A stretch of 64,000 nucleotides of DNA from Lachnospiraceae bacterium (GTDB lineage Bacteria > Bacillota > Clostridia > Lachnospirales > Lachnospiraceae), in contig JAFOEY010000026.1 in assembly GCA_017387565.1 (NCBI GenBank), positions 24,251-88,250 of the forward strand, given 5' to 3'. The translations under genes were made by a program, and so were the position numbers. A model generated the notes under the pieces. The model was not told the origin of the DNA, did not search any database, and worked only from the letters and a program-made list of their open reading frames with translations. Every line of letters begins with the position of its first letter. The first letter of the stretch is position 1. Positions 37,874 through 45,802 of this stretch are shown here, one piece after another.

Positions 37874-37972
37874 GTGACAAATTTGTCAGCGAAATGTGTC
37901 ATGGAAAACTGATTTTGTCAGCGAAACTGATTTCTTGTCAGCAGTCCATATTTTTCAAAACTGTCAGCCATA
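37874..37972 (+). repeat. Cluster of TTGTCAGC repeats, transposon-end-like
   Basis: A 14-bp perfect palindrome TGACAAATTTGTCA (37874-37887) followed by TTGTCAGCGAAA at 37883 and 37915, TTGTCAGCAG at 37935 and CTGTCAGCC at 37961. Several short repeats spaced 20-32 bases recall the multiple transposase sites at IS21-type ends. No transposase gene is nearby. Confidence 0.5.
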
Positions 37973-38003
37973 GGGATTAAGTACAAAGTAGGATAAGGTT
38001 TAG

Positions 38004-38093
38004 GTTGTAAAAGTAAGAAAAGATGGAAAGAAAAACACTATAGTCTTGCCAGTAAAAGGCCGTCCGGTCATCGAAGACCTGTATAAAATGTAG
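38004..38093 (+). pseudogene. Short ORF remnant, unidentified
   Basis: A 29-codon open frame after a stop codon, with ordinary-looking protein content (KDGKKNTIVLPVKGRPVIED) but no start codon or ribosome binding site. It may be the 3' end of a lost gene. Low certainty. Confidence 0.3.
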
Positions 38094-38259
38094 ATATAGT
38101 GCAATTATTCCATGAGATATTACTAGAATTATTGTGTGTTATGTCATATTATTAATACATATCAGCTTCGCGCATACATATATTCCTCTCCTAATTTGAA
38201 GTTTTCTGCGGGAAATATGGAAAATAATAATTATCTAAGCAGATGTGGGGGCAGTTTAA

Positions 38260-39579
38260 ATGGAAGTTCATAGAAAATCACTAACGCAGCTTTTTGTACC
38301 AATATGCTTCGAAACACTTTTTTATATGCTTTCCGGAATGATCGATACGCTTATGCTGTCATCTGTGAGCGATCAGGCAGTAGGTGCAGTCGGAACAGCA
38401 AATACTTATATTAGTGTGTTTATCATAATGTTTGGAGTTATATCGTCTGGCATGGTTGCGGTAATGACTCAAAATATCGGTGCGGAAAAACCGGGAGTTG
38501 CATATCAGGCAAGACAATTGGGGCTTATTTTTAATGCGGTTATTGGAGTGATGATGTCAGCATTTCTGGCTATTTTCTCAGGAAAAATTTTAGAGATAGT
38601 AAGTATTGCGCCCGCTCTTTTGGAACCGGCTGAAACTTATTTGAAAATAGTAGGTGGTGCATGCTTTTTAAATGCTCTTATACCTATATTTTCCAGCTAT
38701 CTTAGAGTGTTTGGATATACAAAACAGTCGCTTTTTGCGTCAATCATAGGAAATGTAATTAATTTCTTTCTTAATTCTATATTTCTTTTTGTACTGAACT
38801 GGGGAGTGATGGGCGTTGCCATAGCTACTGTTATCTCACGAGTAATCAATTTGATAATTGTAGCAGCTATGGGAGCAGTGCTCATAAAAGCTAAAAATAA
38901 CCTACAGCGGGAATCTTCACGCAAGATATTGGTGCAGATAATAAAAATAGGTTTTCCATCAGCGTGCGAGACAGCTCTTTATAATATTGCGATGACTTTG
39001 GTAGTTCGTTTCATGAATCAGATGGACTCGGATGGAATGAATGTTACCGCGCGTTCGTATGCAATTCAAATTGCGAATTTTTCATATTGTGTGGGAGCTG
39101 CTTTAGCGCAAGCAAATGCGATAATGACAGGCTGGCGAATTGGGGCAAAAGAGTTTGAGGAATGTGATAAGGGCACAAAAAAGGCCGCTATTTACGGAGT
39201 GATAACAGCAACCTGTTTTTCTGTGATATTTGCATTAACCGGTCGATTTATAGTACATATTTTCACAGATGATCCACAGATGATAAATCTGGTCGTAAAA
39301 TTGCTTATCATTGACATTTTTCTTGAATTTGGGCGTGTGACGAATCTGGTCTATGGACAGGCACTCAAAACAAGCGGAGATGCGGTTTTTCCCGTAACAA
39401 TTGGTGCGATATTTATGTATTTGGCGGCAGTGGGTGGCACATATTTCTTTGGTATACGGCTGGGGTTGCTTGCTGTGGGGGCATACATTGGTATGGCAAG
39501 TGATGAATGTGCAAGAGCCATAGGGATGGTGCTCCGCTGGAAGACAGGAAAATGGAAGACGAAACGATTAGTGGAGTAG
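38260..39579 (+). CDS. MATE-family multidrug/cation exporter
   Basis: 439 residues with about twelve membrane segments. The start HRKSLTQLFVPICFETLFYML followed by GMIDTLMLSSVSDQAVGAVG is a classic MATE first-helix pair, and the second half repeats the pattern at about 240-260. These proteins expel cationic drugs or metabolites by sodium or proton exchange; substrate unknown. The ribosome binding site is weak (GGGGG with eight bases). The gene after it is an AraC regulator, which may control it. More G+C rich in parts than the origin genes. Confidence 0.93.
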   Translation: MEVHRKSLTQLFVPICFETLFYMLSGMIDTLMLSSVSDQAVGAVGTANTYISVFIIMFGVISSGMVAVMTQNIGAEKPGVAYQARQLGLIFNAVIGVMMSAFLAIFSGKILEIVSIAPALLEPAETYLKIVGGACFLNALIPIFSSYLRVFGYTKQSLFASIIGNVINFFLNSIFLFVLNWGVMGVAIATVISRVINLIIVAAMGAVLIKAKNNLQRESSRKILVQIIKIGFPSACETALYNIAMTLVVRFMNQMDSDGMNVTARSYAIQIANFSYCVGAALAQANAIMTGWRIGAKEFEECDKGTKKAAIYGVITATCFSVIFALTGRFIVHIFTDDPQMINLVVKLLIIDIFLEFGRVTNLVYGQALKTSGDAVFPVTIGAIFMYLAAVGGTYFFGIRLGLLAVGAYIGMASDECARAIGMVLRWKTGKWKTKRLVE

Positions 39580-39610
39580 AAATGAACCTATTGCTTTTAG
39601 TGTGTTATTT

Positions 39611-40525
39611 ATGTATGATACAACTATGTATTTCAAATTAAAAGAAAACCGACCACATGGAACTTCGGAGCGACCGTTCAGTTTATATCATATACGAGAT
39701 ATTCACCATGCATTTCAGATTCCGGTGCATTGGCATGATGAACTTGAGATTATATATGTGAAAAATGGAGCGCTCAGTGTGACCATATCAGGAGAAAATT
39801 ATATAGGAAATCAAGGTGAAGCATTTGTTGTATCACCGGGCAATTTACATTTTATGGGATCTCAGACAGGGGAAGTGGACTACTATACGTTCCTTTTTCC
39901 GCTGGAGTATGTGTCATTTCAGGTGAATGATCTACTTGAGAAAGAGGTAATGGCACCGCTGAAAAGTGGGAAAATGATGATAAAACCGCAGATTGGTGAT
40001 AGGTTAAGTGATATATGTGATGGTCTAATAGCTTTGGAATATTCAAATTTAGTTCCGTTTGGTGCCAAGAAAGATACAGAATTTTCAGAAAATCAAAACG
40101 AAAATATGAATGACTTGGCAATTCAGCTTGAGATAAAAAGTATATTACTTCAATTTTTTAAGAGGATACTGAAACACGGCTTTATAGTAGAAAACAACAC
40201 CAGTGGCAGAAACACTACGGAAAAAGAAATGATTTCGTATATACAGCAGAATTTTACAAGAGAAATTTCACTTAAAGAATTTGGAAAACAGTTCCACTTA
40301 TCTGAAAAATATATTTCGCGCTATTTCAAGGAACACTTTCATATTACTTTATCGCAGTACATAAATCATTTACGTTTGGAACATGCTAGACAGTTATTGC
40401 AAGAGACAACTCTTTCAATTACGGAGGTTGCAATGCAGAGCGGTTATGAGAATGTAAGCTATTTTATCCGAAGCTTTAAGAAGATGTATGGAATGTCACC
40501 GCTGAAATATCGAAAACGGGTGTGA
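39611..40525 (+). CDS. AraC-family transcriptional regulator with cupin domain
   Basis: 304 residues from the ATG at 39611; a GTG at 39602 and ATG at 39626 are in the same frame and no clear ribosome binding site decides. Residues about 30-110 form a cupin-like sensor (HWHDELEIIYVKNGALSVTI), and the C-terminal hundred residues carry the double HTH (SLKEFGKQFHLSEKYISRYF and SITEVAMQSGYENVSYFIRS). It lies 32 bases after the MATE gene and probably regulates that gene or itself. Inducer unknown. Confidence 0.9.
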   Translation: MYDTTMYFKLKENRPHGTSERPFSLYHIRDIHHAFQIPVHWHDELEIIYVKNGALSVTISGENYIGNQGEAFVVSPGNLHFMGSQTGEVDYYTFLFPLEYVSFQVNDLLEKEVMAPLKSGKMMIKPQIGDRLSDICDGLIALEYSNLVPFGAKKDTEFSENQNENMNDLAIQLEIKSILLQFFKRILKHGFIVENNTSGRNTTEKEMISYIQQNFTREISLKEFGKQFHLSEKYISRYFKEHFHITLSQYINHLRLEHARQLLQETTLSITEVAMQSGYENVSYFIRSFKKMYGMSPLKYRKRV

Positions 40526-40575
40526 GGAGTTACTTGGTAAAATATGGTCAAAAAATCATCGATAACCGTCCCAAT

Positions 40576-40621
40576 GCACGATATAATATAGGTAATCTAA
40601 TAAGAAAATAGTGTTATCATT
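40576..40621 (+). repeat. Direct repeat flanking a cassette, left copy
   Basis: 46 bases starting GCACGATATAATATA and ending in an exact 31-base segment (40591-40621) shared with 44115-44145. Confidence 0.85.
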
Positions 40622-40705
40622 ACTGCTTTGATGAGAGTGAATGGTAGCCATAGATATTTTATCCTAATATATATACTATAGTAAATAGATCACGGAGGTG
40701 CTCAT

Positions 40706-40948
40706 ATGACTATAGATACAAAAACAATGGTTTCTATTTCAGAAGCTAACCAGAATTTTTCTAAAGTAGCAAGACTGGTAGACGAATGCGGTTCAGCAGT
40801 AATTTTAAAGAATAATGTACCAAGATATCTTGTTATAGACTTCAGTAAAGCAGATAAGGATTTTACGGCATCTGATGAAGATGTGTTAAGTATTTCAAAG
40901 CAAATTATGGAACAAAATAAGGAAGCGTATGAGGTACTGGCTAAATGA
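40706..40948 (+). CDS. Phd/YefM-family antitoxin
   Basis: 80 residues: VSISEANQNFSKVARLVDECG then SAVILKNNVPRYLVIDF is the Phd/YefM fold that binds operator DNA, and the acidic C-terminal tail (about 50-80) is where such antitoxins neutralise Doc-type toxins. CGGAGG lies eight bases before the ATG. It overlaps the next ORF by four bases (ATGA), the classic antitoxin-toxin spacing. The partner, however, retains only the first 17 or so Doc-like residues, so the antitoxin is probably an orphan. Confidence 0.9.
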   Translation: MTIDTKTMVSISEANQNFSKVARLVDECGSAVILKNNVPRYLVIDFSKADKDFTASDEDVLSISKQIMEQNKEAYEVLAK

Positions 40949-42012
40949 AAAAATTGAGCAAAGAGCAGATTCTTATGCTTCATACTCAATTGATAAAAAC
41001 GGTATTGATTGATCCGAAAAAGGCGGCCGATATTTACGCTTTTGCTGATGACCAGTTCAGATCCCTTTGTCAGAATAATGCATTGCTTGAGATTACGGAA
41101 AATGTTGATGAGATCATTGAGGCAAATGGAGGAAAAGAATCCGCAGCTGTTAAGTCTGCTTCATATGATGGAAAGTTATATGCATACCCAATGACTGCAA
41201 GTAATGGATATTTCCTGTACTATAATAAAGAGTATTTTACAGAGGAAGATGTTAAGAGTTTTGATAAAATGCTTGAAATAGCTAAGGAAAACGACAAAAA
41301 AATTGCGATGGATTTTACAAGTGGATGGTATCTTTATTCTTTCTTTAAAGGAGCCGGCTTAAATGTAGAAATTAGTGAGGATGGACTTACCAATATTTGT
41401 GACTGGAATACGACAGAAGGTAAATATAAAGGGATTGATGTTGCTGAAGCAATGTGTAAAATTGCCGATCATCCAGGCTTTTTAAATTGCGGAGACGCGG
41501 ATTTTGTGGCAGGCGCAAAGGATGGAAGCATTATTGCAGGGATCAACGGAGCATGGAATGATAAAAAAATACAGGAAGCATATGGAGATAATTATGCAGC
41601 AACCAAGCTTCCGGAGTATTCAATTGCAGGGGATTCTGTTCAGATGCACAGTTTTGTTGGATATAAATTAGTAGGTGTAAATGCTTACACTGAGAATGCA
41701 AAATGGGCACAGCGTCTTGCGCAGTGGATTACAAATGAAGAAAATCAGATGATACGCTTTGAGCGAAAGGGTGATTGTCCTTCCAATGTAAATGCGGCAG
41801 CTTCGAAAAAAGTAATCGAGTCTCCTGCGATTGCCGCACTTGCTGCTCAGTCAGAATATGCTCATATTCAGCGCGTGTCAGACAGTTTTTGGATGCCGGT
41901 ATATGTTTATGGAACTACAATAACTGCCGGAAATCTTGATGAAAAGAGTTTGCAGGTTCTTTTAGACCAGATGGTGAAGGATATTACCATACTACCGGAG
42001 GAGAATAAGTAA
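40945..42012 (+). pseudogene. Chimeric ORF: Doc toxin start fused to leaderless ABC sugar-binding protein
   Basis: 355 residues. Residues 1-17 (MKKLSKEQILMLHTQLI) look like the beginning of a Doc/Fic toxin and start in the ATGA overlap expected of a phd-doc pair. From about residue 24 (DPKKAADIYAFADDQFRSLC) the protein matches the solute-binding protein family of carbohydrate ABC importers, continuing to a normal end. About 80 N-terminal residues of that family, including lipoprotein signal and part of lobe I, are missing, so it cannot be exported. No Fic core motif is present. Best read as a deletion junction between two genes. Confidence 0.75.
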
Positions 42013-42016
42013 AAAA

Positions 42017-42175
42017 ATGAAAAGAATACCGCTACGAATATTTATAATTGTTCTGATAACCGGAATTATTGGTGTTACGGGAATGGTGGTATTAAAATAC
42101 AATATCGATAAATTATCCAATACATATCATGTAATCATGGATGAACATGCAGTGAATGTCTTGCGTATTGTGTGA
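42017..42175 (+). pseudogene. N-terminal membrane fragment of a histidine kinase
   Basis: 52 residues beginning MKRIPLRIFIIVLITGIIGV, one membrane helix then a helical stretch, stopped by TGA at 42173-42175. It reads like the start of the sensor kinase whose catalytic body follows in another frame four bases earlier. The extracellular sensor is missing, so an internal deletion with a frame change is inferred. It could in principle be made as a separate small membrane protein. Confidence 0.6.
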
Positions 42176-44091
42176 AGCTTACTACCAAATTGGAAAATGC
42201 CAGAAGAGAGGCTGATGCAGCGAATCAATCCAAGTCACTTTTCCTCGCCAAAATGTCTCACGAAATCAGAACACCTATCAATGCAATTATCGGAATGAAT
42301 GAAATGATTTTGAGAGAGGAAGATCGGCAGGATATCATAGATTATGGGATGGATGTAAAACGTTCTGCATATTCACTTTTAAGCACAATTAACGATATTC
42401 TGGACCTCTCGAAAATTGAATCGGGCAAAATGGAACTTATCTTCGTAGAGTATGATGTCAGTACTTTATTACATGATATTGTAAATATGATATCTATGAA
42501 GGCAAAAGATAAAGGGTTAGAGATAAAATTATCCGTAGATGAACAGTTGCCATCCAAATTATATGGAGATGATGTCCGGTTACGCCAGATTTTGATTAAT
42601 TTGCTAAATAATGCTGTTAAATACACGGATACCGGAAGTGTAACACTTTCTGTTTCAGGCGAGATTCAGGATTCAAAGGTAAATCTGTATTTTGAAGTAA
42701 AGGATACCGGAATTGGAATAAAGAAAGAAGACCTGAACAAATTATTTGCGGAGTTTGAAAGAATAGAAGAAAAGCGTAATCGAAATATTGAAGGTACCGG
42801 CCTTGGAATCAGTATTACAACGCAACTGTTAGCAATGATGGACAGCCAGTTGGAGGTTGATAGTGTTTATGGTGAAGGTTCCAAATTTTATTTTCATTTA
42901 TTACAGAATATTGTTGATAAAGAACCTATCGGTGATATTGAAAAACGAATACACGAACAGGCCGTGGAATATAGCTATGAGGTAAGTTTTGTTGCTCCGG
43001 AAGCTAAAATACTTGTAGTAGATGATAATCAGTTAAACCGCAAAGTATTTTTCAATTTATTAAAAGAGTTGCAGATGGAAATTCATGAGGCTACAGGTGG
43101 TTTAGCATGTTTGGATATGGTTACTAAACAACCGTATGACTTAATTTTCCTTGATCATATGATGCCGGATTTGGACGGTGTGGAGACCATTAAAAAATTG
43201 CAAGTTTTAGAAAATAATTTATGTAAAGAAACACCTGTAATTGCGTTGACTGCCAATGCGCTTTCAGGAGCACGGGAAATGTATCTTGATATCGGTTTTT
43301 CAGATTATTTATCAAAGCCGTTTGAACCGGAAAAACTTGAGGAGATGCTACTGAAATATTTGCCAAAAGAAAAGATTGTTGCAGTTGATACTTCTGAGCT
43401 TCCTAAGAAAAAGAAAAGAGACAAAATATTGGATTTTGCAGACCAGGGATTCCCGGATGTCGAGGGAATGGACTGGAAGTACGCAGCAATTGTTCAGCCG
43501 AATGCAGAATTCCTGCTGGATGCGATATTGATGTTTACAAGTCTGTTGAAGTCCGATGCACAAGTGTTAAAGGAGAACTACAATATACTTTCGGAGATGC
43601 TGGCTACGAATCTGTCAGAGTCTGAAGAGGTGTTGGAAGCATGGAGACAATACCGTGTTAAAGTGCATGCAATGAAAACCTCCGCAGCAATGATAGGAGC
43701 TATATCGCTAAGTAGTTTTGCAAGGCTTCTTGAGGATTTTTCCAAAAAACAAATAATTGAACCAATTAAAGCATTAACAGATATATTTCTTGAGGAATGG
43801 TTAAGCTACGAGGAAAGATTATCTGTATTTAAAGTAAATGAAGAGAATATGGAGAACGAGAAAAAGTTTTCGGCTTCAGCTATTTTAGATTTCCTAAGCC
43901 CTCTGGATGCAGCGATGGAAGATATGGATGTAGATACAGCGGATGAAATTATTAAGCAGATACAGTGCTATGAAATGCCTGACAATCTCAAGGAATTAAT
44001 AGATCAGTTAGCATCTGCTGTTATGAATCTGGATATTCAGATGGAACATGAAATAGTAAAGAAATTGCGTGAAGAGATGAAAACATCGTAG
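42172..44091 (+). CDS. Hybrid histidine kinase body (HisKA-HATPase-REC-Hpt), sensor lost
   Basis: 639 residues from a GTG at 42172 that overlaps the stop of the fragment before it. HisKA with phospho-acceptor His30 in KMSHEIRTPINAI, HATPase (about 125-245) with EFERIEEKRNRNIEGTGLGI, receiver (about 280-400) with ILVVDDNQLNRKV and LDHMMPDLDGV, and a C-terminal Hpt-like helical domain with His in KVHAMKTSAAMIGA. There is no transmembrane or sensor part. Whether it is expressed depends on coupling to the upstream fragment; otherwise treat as a pseudogene. Situated after a sugar-binding ORF, as in carbohydrate-sensing clusters. Confidence 0.75.
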   Translation: MKLTTKLENARREADAANQSKSLFLAKMSHEIRTPINAIIGMNEMILREEDRQDIIDYGMDVKRSAYSLLSTINDILDLSKIESGKMELIFVEYDVSTLLHDIVNMISMKAKDKGLEIKLSVDEQLPSKLYGDDVRLRQILINLLNNAVKYTDTGSVTLSVSGEIQDSKVNLYFEVKDTGIGIKKEDLNKLFAEFERIEEKRNRNIEGTGLGISITTQLLAMMDSQLEVDSVYGEGSKFYFHLLQNIVDKEPIGDIEKRIHEQAVEYSYEVSFVAPEAKILVVDDNQLNRKVFFNLLKELQMEIHEATGGLACLDMVTKQPYDLIFLDHMMPDLDGVETIKKLQVLENNLCKETPVIALTANALSGAREMYLDIGFSDYLSKPFEPEKLEEMLLKYLPKEKIVAVDTSELPKKKKRDKILDFADQGFPDVEGMDWKYAAIVQPNAEFLLDAILMFTSLLKSDAQVLKENYNILSEMLATNLSESEEVLEAWRQYRVKVHAMKTSAAMIGAISLSSFARLLEDFSKKQIIEPIKALTDIFLEEWLSYEERLSVFKVNEENMENEKKFSASAILDFLSPLDAAMEDMDVDTADEIIKQIQCYEMPDNLKELIDQLASAVMNLDIQMEHEIVKKLREEMKTS

Positions 44092-44100
44092 AGACTGAGT

Positions 44101-44145
44101 GCACGCTATAATAAGGTAATCTAATAAGAAAATAGTGTTATCATT
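44101..44145 (+). repeat. Direct repeat flanking a cassette, right copy
   Basis: GCACGCTATAATAA then the exact 31-base segment (44115-44145). It begins ten bases after the kinase stop codon. Confidence 0.85.
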
Positions 44146-44176
44146 TTATCTGCAAAAGCTACAAGCTCTATATAAT

Positions 44177-44230
44177 AAAAGAAAGAGAAACGAATTTGTG
44201 AGTAAACTCACATTTGTTTCTCTTTCTTTT
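44177..44230. terminator. Strong hairpin terminator
   Basis: Very long near-perfect hairpin: AAAAGAAAGAGAAACGAAT-type left arm against ATTTGTTTCTCTTTCTTTT with a TAAA loop bounded by GTGAG/CTCAC. T-rich on both exits, so it may work in both directions. Confidence 0.85.
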
Positions 44231-44249
44231 ATTTTATAGGGCGCCAACC

Positions 44250-44351
44250 CGCGATAATATTGATAACTATACTCTTTTTTATTATAAATTTTTAAGGGAT
44301 AAAGTTCATAATGATGACTATTGGAAGGAATTAAGTAACAGAGAAATTTAA
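44250..44351 (+). pseudogene. 3' remnant of an unidentified gene
   Basis: An open frame ending in TAA at 44349-44351 with a tail YYKFLRDKVHNDDYWKELSN that reads like real protein, but without start or ribosome binding site and entered through the terminator hairpin. The rest of this 420-base gap holds a GGGGG/CCCCC hairpin at 44416-44460. Confidence 0.35.
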
Positions 44352-44415
44352 AGGCGGATCAACCATGGATATTAATTTCATGTTAAGAAGAACGTCAAAT
44401 GATACATAAAAGTAT

Positions 44416-44460
44416 TTAAAGGGGGAATAATTTTAAAAAATAAAAAAATTACCCCCTTAA
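44416..44460 (+). terminator. Hairpin upstream of the AAA ATPase gene
   Basis: TTAAAGGGGGAATAATTTT pairs with AAAATTACCCCCTTAA. It lies about 55 bases before the ATPase gene and may insulate it from upstream transcription. Confidence 0.5.
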
Positions 44461-44514
44461 CTTGAAAAATAAAATTATCTGTAATAATATAAAATTAGAA
44501 ACGGAGATATAATT

Positions 44515-45747
44515 ATGGATTTCTATAGGCGTGAAAATTACTTAAAAAAAATGCGAGGATTCTATCATGATTCTGAGATGATAAAGGTGATAACCGGTGT
44601 TCGAAGATGTGGAAAATCTTCTTTGATGAAAACAATCATGGAAGAATTAATAGAGCAAGGTATATCGGAAGAAAATATCATTTTATTGGATTTGGATTTA
44701 AGAGGCTATAAGTCGGTGAAGCAACCGGAACAATTAGAATCAATAATAGATAAATATAATCATATTCAAGGTTTAAAGTACTTATTTATAGATGAAATTC
44801 AAAATGTAAGTGGATTTGAAGAAGTAATAAATGCATATCGTGGCGAAGGTGAGTATTCAATATTTATTACAGGGTCAAATTCCTATCTGTTAAGTGGAGA
44901 GTTAATCACAAAGCTTACCGGTCGATATATTGAATTTGAAATGTTTCCACTTTCGTTTGAAGAATATGTTGGCATGAAGGAATACTTCGGAAAAACAGTT
45001 AGTTCAAATTTGACAGAAGAATTGGATCAATATATGAATGAGGGAGGATTTCCAAAGACAATATTTTATGATAATCCGGAAGATAAGCGGACATATATAA
45101 AAAGTGTCATTAGTGAGATTTTTGAAAAGGATATCAAACGGAGAGTAAAAATCAGAAATGTTTCCGTATTTAAAGTAATTCAAACATATTTGATTAACAA
45201 TTTTGGTGCAACAACAAGCTTGACAAATATGTTGAAAGAATTGCATAAATCCGGTATGGATATTAAACGAGAGACGTTGAATCGATATATTCAGATTCTG
45301 ATTGATGCAAAAATATTGTATGAGTGTAAAAGATTTGATTTAAAATCAAAAAAATCAATTCAAGGTGAACAGAAATATTATTTATCAGACCTTGGTTTCT
45401 ACTTCGCAACCAATACAGATAACAGGATAAATTATGGACCGGCATTGGAAAATATTGTTTATCATTATGCACGATCAAAGGGATATGAAATAAGTATTGG
45501 TAGAATTGGAAAATTAGAATGTGATTTTATTATGCGTGATCAAACTATGGAATATAGTTATGTGCAGGTTGCTATGACAATTATGGCAAACAAGGAAACT
45601 GAGAATCGGGAATATATACCATTAGAATCCATTGCAGATAATTACCCCAAATATGTACTTACCAGAAATGATATGATACAGAAGAGAAATGGAATTATTC
45701 ACAAAAATATTCCGGAGTTTATGTCAAATGGAGAATTGTTTTCATAG
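44515..45747 (+). CDS. AAA-type ATPase with DUF4143 domain
   Basis: 410 residues. AAA_14-type ATPase with Walker A GVRRCGKSSLMKTI (about 27-40), Walker B YLFIDEIQN (about 92), sensor-like SIFITGSNSYLLSGEL, and a DUF4143 C-terminal region (about 200-400) with DLKSKKSIQGEQKYYLSDLG. Such proteins are frequent in accessory DNA of anaerobes and are often present in many copies per genome. Their function is unresolved. GGAG upstream. It lies just outside the right repeat of the decayed cassette. Confidence 0.9.
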   Translation: MDFYRRENYLKKMRGFYHDSEMIKVITGVRRCGKSSLMKTIMEELIEQGISEENIILLDLDLRGYKSVKQPEQLESIIDKYNHIQGLKYLFIDEIQNVSGFEEVINAYRGEGEYSIFITGSNSYLLSGELITKLTGRYIEFEMFPLSFEEYVGMKEYFGKTVSSNLTEELDQYMNEGGFPKTIFYDNPEDKRTYIKSVISEIFEKDIKRRVKIRNVSVFKVIQTYLINNFGATTSLTNMLKELHKSGMDIKRETLNRYIQILIDAKILYECKRFDLKSKKSIQGEQKYYLSDLGFYFATNTDNRINYGPALENIVYHYARSKGYEISIGRIGKLECDFIMRDQTMEYSYVQVAMTIMANKETENREYIPLESIADNYPKYVLTRNDMIQKRNGIIHKNIPEFMSNGELFS

Positions 45748-45802
45748 ATTCTGTGAAAATGTAGTTCTATAATTATCTGCTTTATAATTCGGAGGGATAT
45801 TA

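Larger units (their letters stand above)
37422..38259 (+). other. tRNA-Arg locus and junk-like intergenic region
   Basis: About 840 bases. In order: a promoter (37435-37463), a broken tRNA-Arg-like copy, the intact tRNA-Arg, its terminator, a cluster of TTGTCAGC repeats, an ORF remnant and the MATE leader. This marks the entry to the accessory region. Confidence 0.65.

Noticed and set aside
40945-42012. Intact Doc toxin or intact sugar-binding protein
   Set aside because: The Fic/Doc core motif is absent and the sugar-binding part lacks its signal peptide and about 80 N-terminal residues.
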